Under the pieces are notes generated by a model that did not search any database, was not told the origin of the DNA, and saw only the letters and a list, made by a program, of their open reading frames with translations. From Paralimibaculum aggregatum (lineage in GTDB: Bacteria > Pseudomonadota > Alphaproteobacteria > Rhodobacterales > Rhodobacteraceae): a stretch of 64,000 nt of DNA. The stretch spans positions 1-64,000 of the forward strand of contig NZ_BSYI01000010.1 in assembly GCF_030270585.1 (NCBI RefSeq). The letters are read 5' to 3'. Below, piece after piece: positions 8,583 through 16,153 of this stretch. Numbering within the stretch: the first letter of the stretch is position 1; every line of letters begins with the position of its first letter. Position numbers and translations under genes: made by a program.

Positions 8583-8647
8583 CCGCCGCCTCCCCCACCC
8601 TGTCACCGTCACGCCCCCGGAGCGCGGTTTCAAGAGCCCACCCATGG
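8583..8647 (-). repeat. 65-bp inverted repeat, right copy
   Basis: Reverse-complement partner of 5464-5528 (59 of 65 bases identical). It lies 59 bases upstream of the mutL start and therefore within or next to its promoter region. The core reads AAGAGCCCACCCATGG at its right end on the plus strand. Confidence 0.85.
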
Positions 8648-9126
8648 TCGGCGGCGGGGGAGCCTCCGGCGCCGCGGCTACGCCGGCCCGGCCGAGGGGC
8701 GAAACGCGGGCGCGGGGAAGTGCTGCGGGTGCCGGGCCAGGCCCCTCTCGGGCCGCTGTTCAGGCGGCGGTTCCGGCGCGCCGCCGCCCGCTTGCCGCCG
8801 GCCGGCTTCGCTCTCTGCGGCTAGGTGACGGCGGCGTTCCGCGGCCCCGGCATCCGCTCCACCGCCTGCGGCGGCGCAATGCCCGGTCAGCGCGCCATCG
8901 GGACCCGGCCGCCGGGCCTCGCTCCAGCGCGGAGCGCGGCCGGCCGATCGGGCGAGGCCCGTGCCGCCGCCCGGCGAATTGCCAATGCCCGGCAGACCGC
9001 CAATGCCCGGCGGATCGTCGCCGCCCGGCAGACCACCGCTGCCCCGCAGACCGCCGCTGCCGCGCATGGGGCGGCCGTCGCCCGGCCTTGCCGGCGCCGC
9101 CGGGGCGGCCCGGTCCGGGCGCCGGC
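8648..9126. other. gene-free stretch with six degenerate 18-bp repeats
   Basis: No convincing gene is seen between the 65-bp repeat and hemH. Positions 8967-9074 consist of six degenerate 18-bp units related to ATGCCCGGCAGACCGCCA. On the minus strand an open frame (8678-9067) reads these as Gly-rich hexads such as GLPGIG, but it has no recognisable start signal, no homology I know and poor codon bias. It may be the relic of a Gly-rich protein or non-coding repeat expansion. Confidence 0.55.
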
Positions 9127-10242
9127 TCAGGCGGGTGCGGTCTCCGGCGCCGCGGCCTCGGCCGGCGCCTCGTCGAGCCAGCCCTGCGCCTCGCTCCGCA
9201 CGATCGCCTCAATCATGTCGAGATGCGCCGCGTCGTCGTTGAGGCAGGGGATGTAGTGGAAGTCCCTGCCGCCGGCATGTTCGAAGGCCTCCCTGATCTC
9301 GCCGTTGATCTCCTCGAGGGTCTCGACGCAGTCCGACGCGAAGCCCGGCGCCATCACCGCGATGCGTTCGTGCCCCTCGCGGGCGAGCTTCGCGACGTAG
9401 TCCACGGTGTAGGGCTGCAGCCATTCCTCCGGCCCGAAGCGGGACTGGAAGGTGGTGTGGATCGCCGCCCGGTCCCAGCCCAGGCGCCCGGCCAGCAGGC
9501 GCGAGGTCTTCTGGCAGTGGCAGTGATAGGGATCGCCCTTGGCGAAATAGCTCTGCGGCAGCCCGTGATAGGAGGCGACGAGCGCCGTCGGGCGGGTCTC
9601 CAGCCCGGCATAGGCGCGCTCCACCGAGGCGGCGAGCGCAGCGACATAGGCCGGATGGTCGTGATAGGCCGGCACGGTGCGCAGCGCCGGCTGCCAGCGC
9701 AGCGTCATCAGCGCGCGGAAGGCCTGGTCGTTGGCGGTCGCGGTGGTGGCGGCGGCGTATTGCGGATAGAGCGGGAAGAACAGGATGCGGTCGCAGCCCG
9801 CGGCCTGCATCCGCCGGATCACGCTCCCGGTCGAGGGATTGCCGTAGCGCATGCAGAACTCCACCATCACCCGGTCGCCGTGGCGCGCCGCCATGCGGGC
9901 CGCCAGCGCCGCGGTCTGGCGGCGGGTGATGGTGAGCAGCGGGCTCTCGTCGCGCTCGGTGTTCCAGATCCCGCGATAGGCGGCGCCGCTGGAGAACGGG
10001 CGCCTGGTGAGCACGATGCCCTGCAGGATCGGCTGCCAGATCCAGGCCGGCCACTCGATCACCCGCCGGTCCGAGAGGAACTCGGCGAGATAGCGCCGCA
10101 TCGACCAGTAGTCGGTGCCGTCGGGCGTGCCGAGATTGGCGAGCAGGATGCCGGTGCGCCGCGCCGGAACCGGGGGATGCTGCTTCGGCGCATGGGCGAG
10201 GCGGCCGCGGCCCGGGCGCTCCGGGGGGATGTGGTCGAGCAT
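9127..10242 (-). CDS. hemH: ferrochelatase
   Basis: HemH inserts ferrous iron into protoporphyrin IX, the last step of haem synthesis, at the cytoplasmic membrane. The 371-residue protein has the family landmarks GILLANLGTPDG, the metal-site histidine in SYHGLPQSYFAKGDPY, and the glutamate-containing CVETLEEINGE. An Ala/Pro/Glu tail of about 20 residues follows the core. Two closely spaced cysteines occur in YHCHCQKTS. An SD-like GGAGGA lies just upstream of the ATG. It is a single-gene unit, with gene-free DNA downstream. Confidence 0.96.
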   Translation of the reverse strand: MLDHIPPERPGRGRLAHAPKQHPPVPARRTGILLANLGTPDGTDYWSMRRYLAEFLSDRRVIEWPAWIWQPILQGIVLTRRPFSSGAAYRGIWNTERDESPLLTITRRQTAALAARMAARHGDRVMVEFCMRYGNPSTGSVIRRMQAAGCDRILFFPLYPQYAAATTATANDQAFRALMTLRWQPALRTVPAYHDHPAYVAALAASVERAYAGLETRPTALVASYHGLPQSYFAKGDPYHCHCQKTSRLLAGRLGWDRAAIHTTFQSRFGPEEWLQPYTVDYVAKLAREGHERIAVMAPGFASDCVETLEEINGEIREAFEHAGGRDFHYIPCLNDDAAHLDMIEAIVRSEAQGWLDEAPAEAAAPETAPA

Positions 10243-10370
10243 GGATGTCCTCCGCTTGAGGTGGGGCGCATGGCGTCTCGGTCCGGAGATAACCCCGCGG
10301 GCCCGGGTTTCAAACGCCCGGGCCCGCGGTCTTGTCGCACCGTGCCGGGGCAGCGGCGCGGTTCAGCGGT

Positions 10371-10838
10371 TCAGGCGAGTTCGGCGATCCGCGCGAGGCT
10401 CTGGCCCCAGCCCTCGCGGAAGGCGTCCGGCGTGAAGCGGATGCGGCGATGATGCACGGTCACCCGGGTGCCGGTGCCGGCGGGCTCGAACAGCACCTCG
10501 GCCTCGGTCTCGTTGCCGCGGGTGCCGTCGCCGTCGACATGCACCCAGCTCTGCACCACGCGGCGGCCGGGCTCGAGCGCCAGGAACACCCCCTCGACAT
10601 GGAACGGCCCCTTCGGCCCGGTGGCGGCGAGCTTCCAGGCGCCGCCCACCTGCGGATCGACCTCGCAGCCGGTGTTGGTGATGCCGTCGATGCCGAACCA
10701 GCGGATCATCGCCTGCGGGTCCAGCCAGAGCGCATAGACCCGCTCGGGGGCTGCGGCGATCTCACGGCTCACCGTGACCTCGGTCGGCGTCTCCGGGGGC
10801 GTCCCGGTCGGCGCGGCGGTCTGCGTCTCGGTCGTCAT
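10371..10838 (-). CDS. SRPBCC (AHSA1-type) domain protein
   Basis: The 155-residue protein has an Ala/Thr/Pro leader of about 20 residues and an AHSA1-like START/SRPBCC domain (VSREIAAAPERVYALW, MIRWFG, VGGAWKL, GRRVVQSWV, HHRRI), ending with REGWGQSLARIAELA. Such proteins bind small hydrophobic ligands and are commonly paired with an ArsR-type regulator, as here. The ATG at 10838 lies 77 bases inside the end of that regulator in another frame, so the pair is probably translationally coupled. The ligand is unknown. Confidence 0.88.
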   Translation of the reverse strand: MTTETQTAAPTGTPPETPTEVTVSREIAAAPERVYALWLDPQAMIRWFGIDGITNTGCEVDPQVGGAWKLAATGPKGPFHVEGVFLALEPGRRVVQSWVHVDGDGTRGNETEAEVLFEPAGTGTRVTVHHRRIRFTPDAFREGWGQSLARIAELA

Positions 10839-11181
10839 GGCGGGTTTCCTCCTCGGCCATTGCTGCCAGACGGTCGAGCGACGCCTCCCAGACCCCGCGA
10901 TAGCTGCCGAGCCAGTCGTCGAGCGTGGCAAAGCCCTGCCCGCTCAGCTCGCAGATCCGCCGCCGCCCCTCGGCCCGGCGCCGGATCAGCCCGGCCCGCT
11001 CGAGGATGCCGAGATGCTTGGTCACCCCCGGCTGGGTCAGCGGCAGGCGCCCGACGAGCTCTCCCACCGCCCGCGGCGCCTCGCGCAGCATCGCGAGGAT
11101 CGCCCGGCGATGCGGGTCCGCCAGCGCGGCAAAGATCAGGTCGTGTCGGCTTGCTCGATCCATGCAAATCATATCGCTCAT
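10762..11181 (-). CDS. ArsR-family transcriptional regulator
   Basis: A winged helix-turn-helix repressor of 139 residues: FAALADPHRRAILAML, then AVGELVGRLPLTQPGVTKHLGIL (recognition helix) and LIRRRAEGRRRICEL. No metal-binding CxC motif is present, so it belongs to the non-metal ArsR group found beside AHSA1 genes. The last 26 residues are charged Asp/Arg repeats caused by reading over the start of the downstream gene. Start candidates are ATG at 11181, 11172 and 11163; none has a strong SD, and the shortest aligns best with relatives. The upstream DNA is AT-rich with a direct repeat, suggesting autoregulation. Confidence 0.9.
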   Translation of the reverse strand: MSDMICMDRASRHDLIFAALADPHRRAILAMLREAPRAVGELVGRLPLTQPGVTKHLGILERAGLIRRRAEGRRRICELSGQGFATLDDWLGSYRGVWEASLDRLAAMAEEETRHDDRDADRRADRDAPGDADRGHGEP

Positions 11182-11182
11182 C

Positions 11183-11206
11183 AGTTATATCAGAGTCAAG
11201 TTATAT
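11183..11206. promoter_or_regulatory. direct repeat AGTTATAT x2, likely operator of the ArsR/SRPBCC pair
   Basis: AGTTATAT occurs at 11183-11190 and again at 11199-11206, 16 bases apart, inside a short AT-rich island immediately upstream of the ArsR start and unlike the surrounding DNA. On the coding strand it reads ATATAACT-N8-ATATAACT. Position and spacing suit a regulator binding the same face of the helix; no binding data exist. Confidence 0.4.
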
Positions 11207-11296
11207 TACCATACAGGTATATGAATCCGGCGCCCGCCGAGGCGCAGGCCCGCCGCCGGCGGGTGGGCGGGCGGGGCCGGCGGCGGGCCTGCGCCG

Positions 11297-12226
11297 TCAC
11301 CGCCCGCCCGCCTCGCCCGGGGGCTTCTCGCCGGAGGGGATCTCCACCGTGCCGAGCACATCGGCGAGCCGGGTCGTCGCGCTGCCCGGGCGCAGCGCCT
11401 CCGGCTGGCCCGGCCCCGGCGCCCAGCCGGTCAGGAAGACCAGCTCGAACACCGCCTCGACGCGCCCCTCCGCGGTCCCCCAATGCGCCGCATAGAGCTC
11501 GGCGGCGCGCGCCAGCACGTCGCGCCGCAGCAGGCCCCGGGCCCGCCCCTTGAGGATGTTGGTCTCGCCCATGGCGCGCAGCTCGCGCATCAGCGCCAGC
11601 GGGTCGGCATAGCTCGCCGTCAGCGTCTCGCGATCCGCCACCGGCATGGCGAAGCCCGCTCGCTGCATCAGCGCGCCGAGATCGCGCAGCTCCGCCATCG
11701 GCGCGACGCGCGGGGTGATGCCGCCGAGGATCTCCGCCTCGGCGCTGGCGAAGGCGGCGCGCAGCCCGGCCAGGCTCTGCCCGCCGAACAGCACCGCGAT
11801 CGCCAGCCCGTCCGGCGCCAGCGCCCGGCGCAGCTGCACGAGATGGCCGACCGGATCGTTCTGCCAGTGCATCAGCAGCACCGAGAGCGCCAGATCCGCC
11901 GCCGCCGGTTCGAGCGGCAGCGTCTCGCAGGGGTCCACCAGCGCCCCCGGCCCGGCCGCCCGCGCCATCGCGGCGGAGGGGTCGAGCTGCAGCAGCCGCT
12001 CGCTCCCCGCCTTCGCCGGCAGCGCCGCGGCCACCGCGCCGGCCCCGGTGCCGAGCAGCACCGCCCGCGGAAAGCCGCGCGGCGTGTCGGCCAGCCGCTC
12101 GGCGATGCCGTCGGCGGCGATGCGCCAGAGGAAATCCGCGCCATCGGCGAAGCCGCAGGCCATCGCCCGGTCGCGCCGCCGGCCGAGCGCCGCGGTCTCG
12201 AAGATTTCCGGTCTCGTGTCGCCCAT
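11297..12226 (-). CDS. SAM-dependent methyltransferase (NDUFAF5/BioC-like)
   Basis: The 309-residue protein starts MGDTRPEIFETAALGRRRDR and carries a Rossmann-type class I methyltransferase core: AVLLGTGAGAVAAAL (motif I variant), LLQLDPS, and LALSVLLMHWQNDPVGHL followed by RRALAPDGL. The arrangement and the LMHWQND-type motif resemble the BioC-like/NDUFAF5 group often found beside comF in alphaproteobacteria. The substrate is unknown. The ATG at 12226 is preceded by an AAGGGGAG-type ribosome site; longer frames upstream are shadows. It is divergent from comF, sharing a 111-base promoter region. Confidence 0.85.
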   Translation of the reverse strand: MGDTRPEIFETAALGRRRDRAMACGFADGADFLWRIAADGIAERLADTPRGFPRAVLLGTGAGAVAAALPAKAGSERLLQLDPSAAMARAAGPGALVDPCETLPLEPAAADLALSVLLMHWQNDPVGHLVQLRRALAPDGLAIAVLFGGQSLAGLRAAFASAEAEILGGITPRVAPMAELRDLGALMQRAGFAMPVADRETLTASYADPLALMRELRAMGETNILKGRARGLLRRDVLARAAELYAAHWGTAEGRVEAVFELVFLTGWAPGPGQPEALRPGSATTRLADVLGTVEIPSGEKPPGEAGGR

Positions 12227-12337
12227 GCTTCTCCCCTTCCGCGCGACGGTATAGGCTGGGCGCGCGCCGGACCCAACCGCCGCACCGCCGAAATCCCGCC
12301 GAAACCGCCGCCAGGGGCGCGACATGCCGACCCGCCG

Positions 12338-13123
12338 ATGCCAGACCCGCTGCTGACCCGCCTGGCCGACACGCTGTTCCCGCCGCTCTGCCCGGTTTCC
12401 GGCGCCGAGCTCGACCGGCTGCACACGCTGAGCCCCGCCGCCTGGAGCGATCTCGCGCTGATCACCTCGGACTCGCGCTGCACCGCCTGCGGGCGCGAGC
12501 TGCCGGGGGCGCGGCCGGCGCCGGACCTGCGCTGCGACCACTGCACGCGCAGCCCGCGGCCCTGGCAGCGGGGCGCCGCGGCGATGCGCTACGAGGGCAG
12601 CGGGCGCCAGCTCGTGCTGGCGCTGAAGCGCGGCGACCGGCTCGACCTCGCGCCGCTGATCGCGCGCTGGATGTGGCGCGCGGCGCCGGCGCTGGTGGCC
12701 GAGGCGGATCTCATCGTCCCGGTGCCGCTGCACTGGCGCCGGCTGCTGGCGCGCCGGGCCAACCAGTCGGCCGAGCTGGCCCGCGCGCTGGCGCGCCAGG
12801 CCGGGCGGCGCGATGCCTATGCCCCGCGGCTCCTGCGCCGCATCCGCCACACCCCGAGCCAGGGCGGGCGCGATGCCGCGGCGCGGGCGGCCAATGTCGC
12901 GGCGGCCTTCGCGCCGGCCGCCGGCGCCGCGGCGCGGCTCGCCGGGCGCCGCGTGCTGCTGGTCGACGACGTGATGACGACGGGCGCGACGCTCGCCGCC
13001 TGCGCCGAGACCTGCCTTGCAGCGGGCGCAAGCCGGATTGACGTGCTTGTGAGCGCTCTGGTCTCCTTCGAGGGGCGCGCCTATCTCTCCGCGACCGGAA
13101 CGGAGGACGACACCAATGGCTAA
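12338..13123 (+). CDS. comF: ComF family phosphoribosyltransferase-like protein
   Basis: A 261-residue ComF/double-zinc-ribbon protein. The N-terminus has paired cysteines for zinc (LFPPLCPVSG, CTACGREL, LRCDHCTRSP), and the C-terminal type I PRTase loop is RRVLLVDDVMTTGATLAAC. ComF proteins take part in DNA uptake or nucleotide-linked processes; the enzyme activity is not established. The ATG at 12338 gives the usual short leader before the zinc site. Its end overlaps the grxC start by eight bases, so comF, grxC and the nitrilase gene form an operon. Confidence 0.92.
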   Translation: MPDPLLTRLADTLFPPLCPVSGAELDRLHTLSPAAWSDLALITSDSRCTACGRELPGARPAPDLRCDHCTRSPRPWQRGAAAMRYEGSGRQLVLALKRGDRLDLAPLIARWMWRAAPALVAEADLIVPVPLHWRRLLARRANQSAELARALARQAGRRDAYAPRLLRRIRHTPSQGGRDAAARAANVAAAFAPAAGAAARLAGRRVLLVDDVMTTGATLAACAETCLAAGASRIDVLVSALVSFEGRAYLSATGTEDDTNG

Positions 13124-13373
13124 TGTCGAGATCTACACCTCGCCGCTCTGCGGCTTCTGCCACCGCGCCAAGCGCCTGCTCGACAGCAAGGGCGTGGCCT
13201 ATACCGAGATCGACGTGCTGATGGACCGCAGCGCCAAGGCCGAGATGATGCAGCGCGCCGAGGGCCGGCGCACGGTGCCGCAGATCTTCATCGACGGGCG
13301 CGGCATCGGCGGCTCCGACGAGCTCGCGGCGCTGGAGCGCGAGGGCAGGCTCGACGCCCTGCTGGCGGCCTGA
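13116..13373 (+). CDS. grxC: glutaredoxin 3
   Basis: An 85-residue monocluster-size glutaredoxin that reduces disulphides with glutathione. It has the thioredoxin-fold start VEIYTSPLCGFCHRAKRLL with active site CGFC (CPYC-type variant with Gly-Phe), the TVPQIFIDG cis-proline loop, and the glutathione-binding GGSDEL. Length matches GrxC. It overlaps comF by eight bases and is followed three bases later by a nitrilase-family gene. Confidence 0.96.
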   Translation: MANVEIYTSPLCGFCHRAKRLLDSKGVAYTEIDVLMDRSAKAEMMQRAEGRRTVPQIFIDGRGIGGSDELAALEREGRLDALLAA

Positions 13374-13376
13374 GCC

Positions 13377-14216
13377 ATGACCCTGCGCGCCGCCCTGGTG
13401 CAGCTCACGAGCTCCGACGACCCGGGCGAGAACCTCGCCCGGCTGCTGCCGGTGCTGCGCGCCGCGGCTGCCGAGGGCGCCAGGCTGGCGCTGACCCCGG
13501 AGGTGACCAACTGCGTCTCGGCGAGCCGCACGCGCCAGCGCGAGGTGCTGCGCACCGAGGCCGCTGACCCGACCCTGGCGGCGGTGCGCGAGGTGGCGGC
13601 GGAGACCGGGCTCTGGGTGCTGATCGGCTCGCTCGCGCTGAAGGCCGCCAACGACCCGCAGGACCGCTTCGTCAACCGCTCCTTCCTGATCGACGGCGCC
13701 GGCGCGATCCGCGCGCGCTACGACAAGATCCACATGTTCGACGTGGAGATCGGCGGCGCCGAGAGCTATCGCGAGAGCGCCGGCTACCGCCCCGGCCAGC
13801 GCGCGGTGCTGGCGGAAACCCCCTGGGGCAGGCTCGGCCTCACGATCTGCTACGACATGCGCTTTCCCGCGCTCTACCGCCGCCTCGCGCAGGCCGGCGC
13901 CGAGATCCTGACCGTGCCGTCGGCCTTCACCGTGCCGACCGGCCGGGCGCATTGGGAGGTGTTGCTGCGCGCCCGCGCGATCGAGACCGGCGCCTTCGTG
14001 CTGGCGCCGGCGCAGACCGGGCGCCATGCCGCCGCCCGCGGCCGCATCCGCGAGACCTGGGGGCACTCGCTCGCCATCGGCCCCTGGGGCGAGCTGCTGG
14101 CCGATGCCGGCACCGATCCGGGCATGACGCTGGTGGAGCTCGACACCGCGCAGGTGGCCGAGGCGCGCGGGCGCATTCCCTCGCTCTCGGGCGACCGCGC
14201 CTTCGCCGGGCCCTGA
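13377..14216 (+). CDS. nitrilase-superfamily amidohydrolase (Nit1/deaminated-glutathione-amidase-like)
   Basis: The 279-residue protein has the Glu-Lys-Cys triad of the superfamily: E in ALTPEVTN, K in [12 protein letters not shown] and C in [15 protein letters not shown]. The HMFDVE and YDMRFP signatures place it with the Nit1 group, which hydrolyses deaminated glutathione in metabolite repair. Its place right after a glutaredoxin gene fits thiol metabolism. The ATG at 13377 follows the grxC stop by three bases. Confidence 0.9.
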   Translation: MTLRAALVQLTSSDDPGENLARLLPVLRAAAAEGARLALTPEVTNCVSASRTRQREVLRTEAADPTLAAVREVAAETGLWVLIGSLALKAANDPQDRFVNRSFLIDGAGAIRARYDKIHMFDVEIGGAESYRESAGYRPGQRAVLAETPWGRLGLTICYDMRFPALYRRLAQAGAEILTVPSAFTVPTGRAHWEVLLRARAIETGAFVLAPAQTGRHAAARGRIRETWGHSLAIGPWGELLADAGTDPGMTLVELDTAQVAEARGRIPSLSGDRAFAGP

Positions 14217-14284
14217 TCGGCCCACGCCCCCTCTGGCCCTGCGCCGCGCGGCGCGCTAATGAAGCGCAAAACTCGGAGGGCAGG

Positions 14285-15190
14285 ATGGAGAGGCGCACCA
14301 CAATGCATCGCGACTGGCTGGCCACGGCACGCACGCTGTCGGAGGCCCTGCCCTATCTGCAGCGCTACGACGGCAAGACCGTCGTGGTGAAGTTCGGCGG
14401 CCACGCCATGGGCGACGAGACCGCGATGGCCCGCTTCGCCCGCGACATCGTGCTGATGAAGCAGTGCGGCGTGAACCCGGTCGTGGTTCATGGCGGCGGG
14501 CCGCAGATCAACGAGATGCTGACCCGGCTCGGCGTGAAGTCGGAGTTTGCCAGCGGGCTGAGGATCACCACGGCGGAGATGGTCGAGGTGGTCGAGATGG
14601 TGCTCGCGGGCGTCATCAACAAGCGCATCGTCGCGGCGATCAACGGCCAGGGCGGGCGCGCGGTCGGGCTCTCGGGCAAGGACGCGCATCTGATGGTCTG
14701 CCGCAAGGCGACCGCCACCACGCGCGACCCGGACAGCCATATCGAGCAGGTGCTCGATCTCGGCTTCGTCGGCGAGCCGGTGCGGATCGACCCCTCGGTG
14801 CTGCACACCGTGCTGCAGAGCGAGCTGATCCCGGTGGTGGCGCCGATCGGCGCGGGCGAGACCCCGACCGAGACCTTCAACGTCAACGGCGACACCGCGG
14901 CCGGCGCGCTGGCGGCGGCGCTGAAGGCCGAGCGGCTGCTGCTGCTGACCGACACCGAGGGCGTCAAGGACAAGGCCGGCACCGTGCTCACCCGGCTGAC
15001 CGCGGAGGACATCGCCCGGCTGATGGATGACGGCACCATCGCCGGCGGCATGATCCCCAAGGTGCGCACCGCGCTCGCGGCGGTGGAGGGCGGCGTCGGC
15101 GCGGCGGTGATCCTCGACGGCCGCGCGGCCCATGCGGTGCTGCTCGAGCTCTTCACCGAGCACGGCGCCGGCACGCTGATCGTCGACTGA
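14285..15190 (+). CDS. argB: acetylglutamate kinase
   Basis: ArgB phosphorylates N-acetylglutamate in arginine synthesis. The 301-residue protein shows [14 protein letters not shown] (phosphate-binding), [29 protein letters not shown], the ATP-site [13 protein letters not shown], and [12 protein letters not shown]. An SD-like GGAGGG lies just before ATG 14285; ATG 14303 is also in frame. The leader is 68 bases from the nitrilase gene, so it may share the comF-grxC transcript. The N-terminal extension (about 25 residues before the kinase core) is typical of alphaproteobacterial ArgB. Confidence 0.96.
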   Translation: MERRTTMHRDWLATARTLSEALPYLQRYDGKTVVVKFGGHAMGDETAMARFARDIVLMKQCGVNPVVVHGGGPQINEMLTRLGVKSEFASGLRITTAEMVEVVEMVLAGVINKRIVAAINGQGGRAVGLSGKDAHLMVCRKATATTRDPDSHIEQVLDLGFVGEPVRIDPSVLHTVLQSELIPVVAPIGAGETPTETFNVNGDTAAGALAAALKAERLLLLTDTEGVKDKAGTVLTRLTAEDIARLMDDGTIAGGMIPKVRTALAAVEGGVGAAVILDGRAAHAVLLELFTEHGAGTLIVD

Positions 15191-15193
15191 CCC

Positions 15194-15217
15194 GGCGGCG
15201 CCCGACCCGGCGCCGCC
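15194..15217 (+). terminator. GC hairpin after argB
   Basis: Three bases after the argB stop, GGCGGCGCC pairs perfectly with GGCGCCGCC around a six-base loop (CGACCC). There is no T-run, only a C-rich stretch and four GGCCC units, so it may act as a GC-type or Rho-assisted terminator or simply stabilise the 3' end. Confidence 0.4.
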
Positions 15218-15363
15218 CGCCCCCCCGGCCCGGCCCGGCCCGGCCCGGCGTGCAGCCGGCCCGGCTGGGCGGCGAGCGCACGCGAGCGTGACCGGCCGGC
15301 GAGGCCCCGGGGCTTGACCCGGGCCAGCCGGTCCGCACCTCTGGCCACAGGAGGTGCCTGCCC

Positions 15364-16149
15364 ATGTCCGAGACCGCGATCCGCCTCGGCGTCTTCTTCG
15401 GCCTGTTCGCGCTGCTGGCGGCCTGGGAGCTCGCCCGCCCCCGGCGCCGCGCCGCGATGCCGCGGGCCGGGCGCTGGCTGACCAACTGGGCGGTCTCGGC
15501 GCTCGACGCGGTGATGGTGCGCCTCGTCTTCGGCGCCGCCGCGGTGGGGGCCGCGCTCGATGCCGCGGCGACCGGCACCGGCCTCTTCCACGCGCTCGCC
15601 TGGCCCGGCTGGCTCGAGGGCCTCATGGCCTTCGTGCTGTTCGATCTCGCGATCTGGGCACAGCATGTCGCAAGCCACCACATCGGCTTGCTTTGGCGGC
15701 TGCATCGGGTACACCATTCCGACCGCGACATGGACGTGACCACGGCGATCCGCTTCCACCCGCTCGAGATCGCCCTCTCCATGGCGCTGAAGATCGGGCT
15801 GGTCTATGCGCTCGGCGCGCCGGCCATTGCAGTCGTGGCATTCGAGATTGTCCTGAACGGGGCGGCTATGTTCAATCACGGAAACATCCGGCTCCCCGCA
15901 CGGGTCGACCGCCTCCTCCGCCTCGCGATCGTCACGCCGGACATGCACCGGGTGCACCACTCCACGATCCGGGCCGAGCATGACAGCAATTTCGGCTTCA
16001 ACCTCAGCCTCTGGGACCGGCTCTTCGGCACCTATCGCGCGGCCCCCGCGGCCGGGCACGAGGGCATGACCATCGGCCTGCCGGAGTATCAGAGCGCGGC
16101 GCCGACGCGGCTGCTCTGGACCCTCGCCCTGCCCTTCCGGCGGCGCTGA
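15364..16149 (+). CDS. membrane fatty-acid/sterol hydroxylase superfamily protein
   Basis: A 261-residue integral membrane di-iron protein. It has the eight-histidine pattern of the superfamily: HVASHH, LHRVHHSD, an intermediate FNHGN and MHRVHHST, placed between hydrophobic helices (N-terminal helix residues 5-22, then two or three more). Members hydroxylate or desaturate lipids, sterols or carotenoids; the substrate here cannot be told from sequence. A near-perfect ribosome site AGGAGGTG lies at 15349-15356. The gene after it starts four bases beyond the stop. Confidence 0.88.
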   Translation: MSETAIRLGVFFGLFALLAAWELARPRRRAAMPRAGRWLTNWAVSALDAVMVRLVFGAAAVGAALDAAATGTGLFHALAWPGWLEGLMAFVLFDLAIWAQHVASHHIGLLWRLHRVHHSDRDMDVTTAIRFHPLEIALSMALKIGLVYALGAPAIAVVAFEIVLNGAAMFNHGNIRLPARVDRLLRLAIVTPDMHRVHHSTIRAEHDSNFGFNLSLWDRLFGTYRAAPAAGHEGMTIGLPEYQSAAPTRLLWTLALPFRRR

Positions 16150-16153
16150 GCCG

